A DNA stretch of 64,000 bases from Klebsiella sp. WP3-W18-ESBL-02 (lineage in GTDB: Bacteria > Pseudomonadota > Gammaproteobacteria > Enterobacterales > Enterobacteriaceae): assembly GCF_014168815.1 (NCBI RefSeq), contig NZ_AP021972.1, forward strand, positions 4,712,001 through 4,776,000, written 5' to 3'. The position numbers and the translations under genes were made by a program. Positions 28,977 through 36,699 of the stretch are shown here, in pieces; within the stretch, counting starts at the first letter, position 1; every line of letters begins with the position of its first letter. The notes under the pieces are model-generated. The model saw only the letters and a list, made by a program, of their open reading frames with translations, was not told where the DNA came from and searched no databases.

Positions 28977-29435
28977 TTATTCGTCTTCCAGCAAACGTGC
29001 GCCGGTACCTTCCTGACCGAGTTTATCGCCCGGGTTACGCAGTGGACAATCGCGCAACGACATACAGCCGCAGCCAATGCAGCCATCGAGCTGGTCGCGC
29101 AGGGCCTCCATGGCATGAATACGCTTATCCAGCTCTTCCCGCCATTGGGTGGTGAGGTGCTTCCAGTCACGCGGCCCTAACGTGTGGTTTTCCGGCAGCA
29201 CGCTAAAGGAATCGCCGATGGTCGCCAGCGGAATACCGAGGCGTTGCGCGATTTTAATGATCGCCACATAGCGCAGCACATCGCGCTTATAACGGCGCTG
29301 GTTGCCGCTGTTGCGCGTGCTATGAATCAGCCCTTTACTCTCATAAAAATGCAGTGCAGAGACCGCAACACCAGTTCGTTTCGCTACCTCACCGGGCGTT
29401 AGCAGAGATTTTATGCGGGTCGATTTTTTTTCCAT
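28977..29435 (-). CDS. soxR: Redox-sensing regulator SoxR
   Basis: Encodes 152 residues of the MerR family. The DNA-binding domain (LTPGEVAKRTGVAVSALHFYESKGLI) is followed by a dimer helix and the cluster motif CIGCGCMSLRDC, whose four Cys bind the [2Fe-2S] centre. Oxidation or nitrosylation of the cluster switches on soxS. It is divergent from soxS with the shared operator between them. Confidence 0.96.
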   Translation of the reverse strand: MEKKSTRIKSLLTPGEVAKRTGVAVSALHFYESKGLIHSTRNSGNQRRYKRDVLRYVAIIKIAQRLGIPLATIGDSFSVLPENHTLGPRDWKHLTTQWREELDKRIHAMEALRDQLDGCIGCGCMSLRDCPLRNPGDKLGQEGTGARLLEDE

Positions 29436-29446
29436 AATACGCTTTA

Positions 29447-29464
29447 CCTCAAGTTAACTTGAGG
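29447..29464. promoter_or_regulatory. SoxR operator
   Basis: The perfect 18-bp palindrome CCTCAAGTTAACTTGAGG is, as recalled, the same as the E. coli SoxR site in the soxS promoter. It lies between the divergent soxR and soxS starts. Confidence 0.93.
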
Positions 29465-29522
29465 AATTATACTCACCGACAGACAAAAAATCGACGCGAA
29501 AATAGACAACGGGGAGAGCCTT

Positions 29523-29852
29523 ATGTCACATCGGGATATTATTCATACGCTCATTGAATGGATAGATGAACATATCGATCAACCGCTTAATATCGACATC
29601 GTGGCCAGAAAATCCGGCTATTCGAAGTGGTATCTGCAACGGATGTTCCGCACCGTGATGCATCAGACGCTAGGGGAGTATATTCGCCAGCGACGCCTGC
29701 TGCTGGCGGCAGAAGCGCTGCGCACCACCCAGCGCCCCATCTTCGATATTGCCATGGATCTGGGCTATGTCTCACAGCAGACGTTCTCTCGGGTATTCCG
29801 CCGTGAGTTCGACCGCACGCCGACGGATTATCGCCACCATATCTCCGCATAG
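29523..29852 (+). CDS. soxS: Superoxide response activator SoxS
   Basis: Encodes 109 residues, essentially a single AraC/XylS DNA-binding domain with two helix-turn-helix motifs (IVARKSGYSKWYLQRMF and IAMDLGYVSQQTFSRVF). It is two residues longer than in E. coli. It activates the SoxRS regulon, including detoxification and efflux genes. Expression is governed by SoxR through the adjacent palindrome. Confidence 0.96.
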   Translation: MSHRDIIHTLIEWIDEHIDQPLNIDIVARKSGYSKWYLQRMFRTVMHQTLGEYIRQRRLLLAAEALRTTQRPIFDIAMDLGYVSQQTFSRVFRREFDRTPTDYRHHISA

Positions 29853-30073
29853 TATTGCTCTGCCGCGGCTCACGGGGCCGCGGCGTTGACAAAAATCCTG
29901 CGTTTACCTCTGGTGAATAAAACAACAAACGTGATATAGTTCACACATTGATATGAAACAAAAACACTGTTTCATTCGATTTGTGAATGCCTTTAGATAG
30001 CCTGAGCGCCTCGCGCCTCAATCAATAAGTGCTGTCAGGGCAGCTTGTTGTTTATCTCTGAGGATAAGGTCTC

Positions 30074-30355
30074 ATGGTTTCGATTACCGCAGGCGTTGCG
30101 TTGTTACGCTGGCCGTTGACCAGCGCGGTACTGATGTTTCTCGCCAGTACGCTGAAAATTCAATTTCGTAAATCTGACTATGCCGGGCTCGCCGTCATCA
30201 GCGGTCTGCTAGGGGTAGCCGCCGCCTGCTGGTTTGCGACCGGATTACTGGGCATCACCCTCGTGGATATCGCCACTATCTTCAACAATATTAAAGATGT
30301 GATGGTGGAAGTGATGAGCCAGGCACCGCCGGAATGGCCGGTCGCCCTCTACTGA
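30074..30355 (+). CDS. yjcB: Small inner-membrane protein YjcB
   Basis: Encodes 93 residues, the E. coli YjcB length and clearly related (GVALLRWPLTSAVLMFLAST, SDYAGLAVISGLLGV). It has two or three membrane helices and no known function. In E. coli the gene pdeC lies between soxS and yjcB; it is absent here. Two terminators follow. Confidence 0.85.
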   Translation: MVSITAGVALLRWPLTSAVLMFLASTLKIQFRKSDYAGLAVISGLLGVAAACWFATGLLGITLVDIATIFNNIKDVMVEVMSQAPPEWPVALY

Positions 30356-30360
30356 TAATG

Positions 30361-30385
30361 AAGCCCCGATGCGTCGGGGCTTTTT
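30361..30385 (+). terminator. Rho-independent terminator after yjcB
   Basis: The stem AGCCCCGA/TCGGGGCT with a four-base loop is followed by TTTTT, just after the yjcB stop. Confidence 0.88.
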
Positions 30386-30402
30386 ATTGCCCGAACCAAT
30401 GA

Positions 30403-30429
30403 AAAAGCCCTATCCCGGAAAGGGCTTTT
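30403..30429 (+). terminator. Second hairpin terminator before the MltF-like gene
   Basis: The stem AAAAGCCCT/AGGGCTTTT with a nine-base loop lies 17 bases after the first terminator and could act on either strand. Confidence 0.65.
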
Positions 30430-30477
30430 GACGCCGCTCAGCTAAAATAGAAAGATCCCCCTGCGGAGCGTCGCCTC

Positions 30478-31980
30478 ATGAACGCCATGCCTTTTTATCG
30501 CCTGATTACGGCCAGCTTCAGCGCGCTGCTGCTTATCTGCGCCGTCGCACAGGCGGAAGAAAAAACCGATGCGCTGGAAATTAACATCGACAGCGTTATG
30601 CAACCCTGGCGCGGCGACCTGCCGGGCATGCTCGACAGGCGCGTTATTCGGGTCCTCACCACCTACAGTAAGACCTTCTTTTTTATTGATAAAGGTCAGC
30701 AGCGCGGCGCCACACACGATATTTTCGCCGAATTTGAAAAAGCGCTGAACGCCCGGCTCGCCAAAGAGAAAAAGCTGCAACAGCGCCATCTCAAGGTGCG
30801 TATCATTTTTGTGCCGGTCACTCGTGATAATCTTCTTTCCGCGCTTAACGCCGGCAAGGGCGATATTGCCGCCGCGAACCTGACGATAACCCCCTCGCGC
30901 CAGCAGGCGGTCGCCTTCACCGACCCTATCTACAACAATATCCAGGAACTGTTAATCTCCGGCCCCGCCTCCCCCACGGTAAAGAATATTGACGATCTCT
31001 CCGGCAAGACGGTCTTTGTCCGCCGATCGTCGAGCTACTATGAGAGCCTGGTCGCGCTTAACGCGCGCTTTGCTTCAGCCTCCCGGCCGCCGGTCATTAT
31101 CCAGCCCGCGCCCGAAGCGCTGGAAGATGAAGATCTGCTGGAAATGCTGAGTGCCGGGCTGATCCCGCTTATCATCGTCGATCGTCACAAGGCGCTGTTC
31201 TGGAAACAGGTTTTCCCTAAAATTCAGGTTCATGAAGATATCGTCCTGCGCGAAAACGGCAGTATTGCCTGGGCTGTGCGCCAGGATGAGCCGCAGCTGT
31301 TGGCGGCGCTCAACGGCTTTATCAAAGATAACCGCCAGGGCAGTACGCTGGGAAATACCCTGCTGCTGCGCTATCTGAAGAACGCGAAATACGTTAAAAA
31401 CGCCGCCGCGGAAAAAGAACGGCGCAAGTTTTTGACGATGGTGGAGATTTTCCGCAAGTACGGCGACCGCTATGACGTTGATTGGCTGCTAATGGCCGCG
31501 CAGGGTTACCAGGAGTCACGACTTAATCAGTCGGTGCGCAGTCATGTCGGCGCGATTGGCGTGATGCAGGTGATGCCTGGCACCGGTAAAGCGTTGAAGG
31601 TGGGCGACATTAAACAGCTGGACCCGAACATTCATGCCGGGGTGAAGTATATGCGCTGGATGATTGACCACTACTACGGCGACGAGCCGATGACGCAGCT
31701 GGATAAGGCGTTGTTTTCTTTTGCCGCGTACAACGCCGGGCCCGCACGCATTGCGCGTTTGCGCCAGGAGACAGCAAAACGCGGTTTTGACCCCAACGTC
31801 TGGTTTGGCAACGTGGAAAATCTGGCTGCCGAGAAAATTGGCGCCGAGACGGTGACCTACGTGAGCAATATCTACAAGTACTTCATCGCCTACCGGCTGA
31901 TTCTGGATGAGATGAACCGGAAGCGGGCGGCGATGGGGAAACCGCCGATTTTGCCCGCGACCGATAAAAACAACGGCTAG
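30478..31980 (+). CDS. MltF-like membrane-bound lytic transglycosylase
   Basis: Encodes 500 residues with a signal peptide (about 1-26, ending AVAQA). An amino acid-binding-like (SBP_bac_3) domain spans about 50-300 (RVIRVLTTYSKTFFFID, ANLTITPSRQQAVAFTDPIY). A C-terminal SLT domain follows from about 330 with AQGYQESRLNQ, where Glu346 is the expected catalytic acid, and GVMQVMPGTG. It should cleave peptidoglycan in the periplasm, with the first domain as a possible regulatory module. It is a paralogue type of MltF rather than E. coli mltF itself, and E. coli has no such gene at this spot. It ends six bases from the convergent gntR-type gene. Confidence 0.85.
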   Translation: MNAMPFYRLITASFSALLLICAVAQAEEKTDALEINIDSVMQPWRGDLPGMLDRRVIRVLTTYSKTFFFIDKGQQRGATHDIFAEFEKALNARLAKEKKLQQRHLKVRIIFVPVTRDNLLSALNAGKGDIAAANLTITPSRQQAVAFTDPIYNNIQELLISGPASPTVKNIDDLSGKTVFVRRSSSYYESLVALNARFASASRPPVIIQPAPEALEDEDLLEMLSAGLIPLIIVDRHKALFWKQVFPKIQVHEDIVLRENGSIAWAVRQDEPQLLAALNGFIKDNRQGSTLGNTLLLRYLKNAKYVKNAAAEKERRKFLTMVEIFRKYGDRYDVDWLLMAAQGYQESRLNQSVRSHVGAIGVMQVMPGTGKALKVGDIKQLDPNIHAGVKYMRWMIDHYYGDEPMTQLDKALFSFAAYNAGPARIARLRQETAKRGFDPNVWFGNVENLAAEKIGAETVTYVSNIYKYFIAYRLILDEMNRKRAAMGKPPILPATDKNNG

Positions 31981-31986
31981 CCCCGG

Positions 31987-32691
31987 TTACAGAATCTGCT
32001 TGACCCGCACCCCCTGCAAGCGTCGCAGGGTTATGGTGCTGGCGCCCTGGTAAGCATCCTGAATATGCGCCGAGATCAGCGCTATCGCGCGCGCTTCATC
32101 GCGCTGTTCAATGGCTTCCAGCAGCTCAGCATGCTCTCTGTAGGTCTGGGTAATACGGGATTCATATTCAAAATCGAGCCGCCGCATAATGCGAATGCGG
32201 TTGGTGATATTGGTCAGAATAGCCGTTAACTCCCGGTTGCCCGCGGCCTCGGTTAGCGCCAGATGGAACTGCTCGTCCAGCGAGGCAATATCATCGCACG
32301 CCAGCATCTCCTGCGGCGCAACCCGCCAGATAGCGTTCAGCCCGGCGAGTACCTGCCGATTCACTTTTACTGACGTAGAACTGCATAGACTGCGCACCGA
32401 ATTCACTTCAATCAGCGCGCGCGTCTCGTACAGATCTTCATAGACATCGAAATCGATGGGGAAGACTTCCCACCCGTTACGTAAACAGCGCCTGACCAGC
32501 CCCTCGTTTTGCAGCCGCAGCAGCGCTTCGCGAACCGGCGTGCGGGAACACCCCAGGCGGCGGGCAATGTCCACCTCCGTAAAACGATCGCCGGGCAGCA
32601 GGACGAACTGATAAATCTCCTGTCGCAGCTGCAGAAATACGCGATCTGAATGCGCAAGAAGCGGCGTGGGTTCCGATGTCGTGAACGTCAT
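31987..32691 (-). CDS. GntR/FCD family regulator
   Basis: Encodes 234 residues from the ATG at 32691. The winged helix-turn-helix is at about residues 17-80 (GDRFTEVDIARRLGCSRTPVREAL) and is followed by an all-helical FCD ligand domain (LDEQFHLALTEAAGNREL with metal-type His). It lies last in a leftward series after the MFS and gamma-glutamyltransferase genes, 14 bases after the MFS stop. It probably represses the operon through the palindrome at 35679-35706. Confidence 0.88.
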   Translation of the reverse strand: MTFTTSEPTPLLAHSDRVFLQLRQEIYQFVLLPGDRFTEVDIARRLGCSRTPVREALLRLQNEGLVRRCLRNGWEVFPIDFDVYEDLYETRALIEVNSVRSLCSSTSVKVNRQVLAGLNAIWRVAPQEMLACDDIASLDEQFHLALTEAAGNRELTAILTNITNRIRIMRRLDFEYESRITQTYREHAELLEAIEQRDEARAIALISAHIQDAYQGASTITLRRLQGVRVKQIL

Positions 32692-32705
32692 AAAGTGCTC
32701 CGCGA

Positions 32706-33962
32706 TTAACTGTGCTGGCGAATAAAGCGTGCACGCCAGGGTTTCAGCACCCACAGTGCCAGCCCTGCGGTGACGAAATCAAGGGTAATCGCACAGCCGA
32801 AGACCACATGCCACCCTTGAGTGTGCTGGTACAACAGCGCAGCCAGCGGCCCGCCAAAGATGGAGCCTATCCCCTGCGAAATATACAACCAGCCGTAGTT
32901 CGAGGCGGCATTCTCACTGCCGAATGTGTCGGTCAGCGTCGAGGGGAACAGAGAGAAAATTTCGCCCCATCCGAAGAACACCACCCCGGAAAGCAGCACA
33001 AACAGCAGCGGGTCCTCGCGACAGGCGAGCCATAGCGTCATCGCAACCCCTTCAAGGGCAAAGGCGATGAACATGGTTTTTTCACGACCGTAGCGGTCAG
33101 AAATAAAGCCGAACAGCGGCCGTGTCAGCCCGTTAGTAAAGCGGTCGATGGTCAACGCCAGCGGCAGCGCGGCCATACCGAATACCACGGCTTTGCTGAT
33201 GCCGAAATCCTCGGCAAAGATGGCCATCTGCGAGGTGACCATGAGCCCGGAGGTGGACATCATCGCCATCATGGCGAACATCAGCCAGAACAGCGGCTGG
33301 CGCAGCATTTCACGAGAGGAAAACTGACGCGTTCCCTGCACGATTTTCCGGCTGGCGGGCTGCGCGGTCGAATTGGGCGGCAGGCTCAGCCCCTGACTGG
33401 CCAGCAACCCCACGGCGGCGAAGACGATGCCGAACACGGTCATGGTCTGCTCCAGACCGTAGTGACCCAGAGAAATCGAGATCGGGAAGGTGGTTAATAT
33501 CGCCCCCATGCCGTAACCCGCAGCCACCGCCCCCGCAGCAAAACCACGGTTTTGCGGAAACCACTTCACCATCAGCCCCACCACGCCGATATACACAATC
33601 CCGGTGCCCAATCCACCGATGCAGCCGTACACCAGGTACAGCGCCATCAGGCCGTTAATATGAGCGGAGAGCACCCAGCTCATTCCCGCCATCACCGTGC
33701 CAATGGAAATCAACAGCCGGGGGCCAAATCGTTCAACCAGCCGCCCCTGAAAGGGGGAAAAAAAGGTCTGTAGAATAATTAACAGCGAAAAGGTCACCTG
33801 CAGCTCCGGCAGGCCTACGCCCAGCTTTTCCGTCAGCGGTTTGGTCAGCAGCGTCCACACATACTGCGGACTGGAGATAGAGGCCATACAGATAAGACCC
33901 AGCACCAGCTGCGCCCATTTGCCCAATTTTGGTGCCACCAAAGGTTCTCTGAGAACGGTCAT
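32706..33962 (-). CDS. MFS transporter, OxlT-like
   Basis: Encodes 418 residues from the ATG at 33962, which has a GGAG site seven bases upstream. Twelve membrane helices are seen, with the MFS loop motif around GRLVERFGPRLL and a central loop near residue 200. The overall type is the oxalate/formate antiporter group (monocarboxylate-like). Given its partner genes it may import or exchange a gamma-glutamyl compound or an organic acid, but the substrate is unknown. It lies 95 bases after the GGT-type gene. Confidence 0.82.
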   Translation of the reverse strand: MTVLREPLVAPKLGKWAQLVLGLICMASISSPQYVWTLLTKPLTEKLGVGLPELQVTFSLLIILQTFFSPFQGRLVERFGPRLLISIGTVMAGMSWVLSAHINGLMALYLVYGCIGGLGTGIVYIGVVGLMVKWFPQNRGFAAGAVAAGYGMGAILTTFPISISLGHYGLEQTMTVFGIVFAAVGLLASQGLSLPPNSTAQPASRKIVQGTRQFSSREMLRQPLFWLMFAMMAMMSTSGLMVTSQMAIFAEDFGISKAVVFGMAALPLALTIDRFTNGLTRPLFGFISDRYGREKTMFIAFALEGVAMTLWLACREDPLLFVLLSGVVFFGWGEIFSLFPSTLTDTFGSENAASNYGWLYISQGIGSIFGGPLAALLYQHTQGWHVVFGCAITLDFVTAGLALWVLKPWRARFIRQHS

Positions 33963-34057
33963 TTTACGCTCCAATAGACGAAAAAATGTCGCCAGAAAGC
34001 GGGCACGCTTTGCGCGCCGCGTCATTCCAGGAATGTTTCATTTGGAAAAATGCTGGG

Positions 34058-35668
34058 TTACCAGCGGGCGACGCCACCGTCGCTGCGCGGGTCGCTTCCG
34101 CCTTCCAGCATGCCGTTGCGGTGCCGGAGGATTGCCCCGGCATGCCCCATGAGGTCGTCATAAGGGGGGTATATCTCGACGTCATGGCCGTACTGTTTGA
34201 GGGTCTCGGTAGTCTCCGCTCTAAGGCGGCTTTCAATCTTAAGCGTGTCGTTGCTCTCACCCCAGGTGCGCCCTAATAACCAGCGCGGCGCGGCGACCGC
34301 CGCCTGAGGCGTCATGTTCTGATGGAGGATGCGGTCAAAGATGGCTGCCAGCGTCTGCGGCTGGCCGTCGCCGCCCATGCTGCCGTAGACCAACGCGTCG
34401 CCATTGCTCAGCCTCGCCAACCCTGGGTTAAGGGTATGGAACGGCAGACGACCCGGCTGTAGGGGGTTAGTGGCATTGGGATCCAGCGAAAAACTACTTC
34501 CGCGGTTCTGCCAGATGATGCCGCTATCGGCAAGAACCACCGCGCTGCCAAATTCGTGATAGATACTCTGAATAAAGCTGACCGCCGTGCCGGAAGCATC
34601 AATAACGCCCATCCAGATGGTATCCGCCGGCCCGCGACCTTTACCCCAGGCCTGCGCCCGGTCGGGAACAATCTGCGCGCTGAGCTGAGCGATGCTGTCT
34701 GCCGTCAGCAGCGATTGTGGATCCAGTGTCATGTGGGCCGGATCAGTGATATGGCTATCGCGCAGGCTGAAAGCCAGCTTGGTGGCTTCGACACAGTGGT
34801 GGACAAAATCGGCTTCGTCGGCAATAGCCCCCTTGTTACGCTGCTGCTCAATCATGCCCGTAATCAGCAGCGAAACCAGGCCCTGCGACGGCGGTGGAAG
34901 GTTATAAACCGTCCCTCTCTCCGTTTCCAGCGCCAGCGGCTTCACCCGTGCGGCACGATAAGCGTCAAGGTCGCTAAAGCGCAGCAGGCTTCCGGCTGCC
35001 TCCAGTTCGCTGGCGATCAGGCGGGCGGTCTCACCGTGGTAAAAATCACCCAGCCCATGGGTTGCCAGCCGTTCCAGCGTGTTGGCGAGTGCAGGCTGAA
35101 GCAGCAATTCATCTGGGCCGAGCGCCTGCCCTTCAGGCGCAAACAGACCGCAAAATCCTGGATACTGGCCCAGCTGTGGCAGCCGTACGGCAATCTGTTG
35201 ATGCAGCCCTGCGTTAACCGGCACGCCATGACGCGCATAGTGTATGGCGTCCTTTAACAAGCGCGTTAACGGCAGCGGCGCATTTGCCTCATATTCTCTC
35301 GCCCACTCCAGCGCACGTTCCCAACCGCCAATCGTGCCCGCAACGGTATTGGCCGCCAACGGTCCGCGCACCGGCACCTGTGCATAACCCGCCTGGCGAT
35401 AAAAATCGATATTCGCTTTTTCCGCCGCGAAGCCACAGGCCTGAATCGCCACAGGTTCTTCGCCGGGCCGGGAGATTAACCAGAATCCATCACCGCCGAT
35501 GCCGTTCATATGCGGGTAAACCACAGCAATAGTCGCCGCCGCAGCCACCATTGCTTCAACCGCATTACCGCCATCGCGTAAAACGGCCACCGCGCTTTCC
35601 GCAGCCAGCGAGTGCGGCGCAACGGCCATGCCCTGCATACATTTTGCTGATTGGATCTGAGTCATCAT
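34058..35668 (-). CDS. Gamma-glutamyltransferase (GGT) family protein
   Basis: Encodes 536 residues. The ATG at 35668 is preferred because AAGG precedes it; a GTG two codons earlier is also in frame. It shows the Ntn-hydrolase family pattern: GGNAVEAMVAAAATIAVVYPHMNGIGGDGF near the N terminus, the expected nucleophile Thr350 in PADTIWMGVID and the glycine-rich GSMGGDGQPQT. The family self-cleaves before the Thr. No signal peptide is present, unlike periplasmic E. coli Ggt, so it is probably cytoplasmic. It may hydrolyse gamma-glutamyl or related amide compounds. It is first in an operon with MFS and GntR genes. Confidence 0.85.
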   Translation of the reverse strand: MMTQIQSAKCMQGMAVAPHSLAAESAVAVLRDGGNAVEAMVAAAATIAVVYPHMNGIGGDGFWLISRPGEEPVAIQACGFAAEKANIDFYRQAGYAQVPVRGPLAANTVAGTIGGWERALEWAREYEANAPLPLTRLLKDAIHYARHGVPVNAGLHQQIAVRLPQLGQYPGFCGLFAPEGQALGPDELLLQPALANTLERLATHGLGDFYHGETARLIASELEAAGSLLRFSDLDAYRAARVKPLALETERGTVYNLPPPSQGLVSLLITGMIEQQRNKGAIADEADFVHHCVEATKLAFSLRDSHITDPAHMTLDPQSLLTADSIAQLSAQIVPDRAQAWGKGRGPADTIWMGVIDASGTAVSFIQSIYHEFGSAVVLADSGIIWQNRGSSFSLDPNATNPLQPGRLPFHTLNPGLARLSNGDALVYGSMGGDGQPQTLAAIFDRILHQNMTPQAAVAAPRWLLGRTWGESNDTLKIESRLRAETTETLKQYGHDVEIYPPYDDLMGHAGAILRHRNGMLEGGSDPRSDGGVARW

Positions 35669-35678
35669 CTGCACCTTG

Positions 35679-35706
35679 CCTACATGTGTGTATACACTGA
35701 TGTAGG
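35679..35706. promoter_or_regulatory. 28-bp palindromic operator, probable GntR site
   Basis: The sequence is CCTACAT-GT-GTGTATACAC-TG-ATGTAGG: outer 7-base arms and an inner 10-bp perfect palindrome, with one two-base mismatch pair in each half. It begins 10 bases upstream of the GGT-type ATG. FCD-type GntR regulators often bind GTATAC-centred palindromes, so the operon's own regulator is the natural candidate. Confidence 0.65.
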
Positions 35707-35844
35707 CACAAAACGTGCCAGATATAAATTTATATTAATTTTCATTTAGTTAATCTAATTAAGCCGAAAATAATGAGCGCAATACAGAGCAATTGACGCA
35801 CCGAAGCGGTGCTGATGTGGGCAGATGGTGCGCAATAAAAAAGC

Positions 35845-35869
35845 AAAAACCCTGCCGGAGCAGGGTTTT
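35845..35869 (-). terminator. Rho-independent terminator of ssb
   Basis: On the minus strand AAAACCCTGC/GCAGGGTTTT forms a stem followed by T residues, 36 bases after the ssb stop. Confidence 0.85.
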
Positions 35870-35904
35870 GAACGTCTTAATAAGGGCCGTTGAGCGGCGG
35901 CTTA

Positions 35905-36441
35905 TCAGAACGGGATATCGTCATCGAAATCCATCGGCGGTTCGTTAGACGGTGCCGGAGCAGACTGCTGCTGCGGGCGAGACTGCGCGCCGCCGCTGAA
36001 CTGGTTGCCGCCCTGCGGCTGCTGAGGTTGACCCCAACCGCCCTGCTGCTGGCCGCCGCCCATGTTGCCGCCTGCCGGTGCACCGCCGCCCTGACGGCCG
36101 CCGAGCATCTGCATGGTGCCACCCACGTTGACCACGACTTCGGTGGTGTATTTTTCAACGCCAGACTGATCGGTCCATTTACGGGTACGCAGCTGGCCTT
36201 CGATATAAACCTGAGAGCCCTTACGCAGGTATTCACCTGCCACTTCCGCCAGCTTGCCAAACAGCACTACACGGTGCCATTCGGTCTGCTCTTTCATTTC
36301 CCCGGTCGCTTTATCACGCCAGGATTCGGAAGTAGCCAGCGTAATGTTGGCGACTGCGCCACCATTCGGCATATAGCGTACTTCCGGGTCCTGGCCCAGA
36401 TTACCGACGAGAATCACCTTGTTGACGCCTCTGCTGGCCAT
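35905..36441 (-). CDS. ssb: Single-stranded DNA-binding protein
   Basis: Encodes 178 residues, the E. coli SSB length. The N-terminal OB fold (about 1-115, MASRGVNKVILVGNLGQDPE) binds single-stranded DNA as a tetramer. A Gly/Gln/Pro-rich linker follows, then the acidic tip MDFDDDIPF, which recruits replication and repair partners. It is divergent from uvrA, and a LexA box lies in the shared region. Confidence 0.98.
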   Translation of the reverse strand: MASRGVNKVILVGNLGQDPEVRYMPNGGAVANITLATSESWRDKATGEMKEQTEWHRVVLFGKLAEVAGEYLRKGSQVYIEGQLRTRKWTDQSGVEKYTTEVVVNVGGTMQMLGGRQGGGAPAGGNMGGGQQQGGWGQPQQPQGGNQFSGGAQSRPQQQSAPAPSNEPPMDFDDDIPF

Positions 36442-36597
36442 GATTGTCTCTCCTGATACGAGTCTAGTTACTTAATAAGTGTAAACGGGGGATTGTAGCA
36501 TTACAAAGTGGCGCTTTGATAGCATGTGAGGTCTATTCAGACAAACAAACTGGGTGACGACATTTTTGCATTGCACGCTGGAAGCAGGCACCCAATA

Positions 36598-36613
36598 CTG
36601 TATATTCATTCAG
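36598..36613. promoter_or_regulatory. LexA (SOS) box of uvrA/ssb
   Basis: CTGTATATTCATTCAG fits CTG-N10-CAG and lies 87 bases before uvrA in the ssb-uvrA gap. The E. coli genes share a box in this position. Confidence 0.9.
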
Positions 36614-36699
36614 GTTAAATTGTGTCATAATTAGCCGTTTCTGCCGTTTGTCCTTCAAACAAACCAGGCAATCCGTGTATCTTCTACCGGGAAAGGTGA

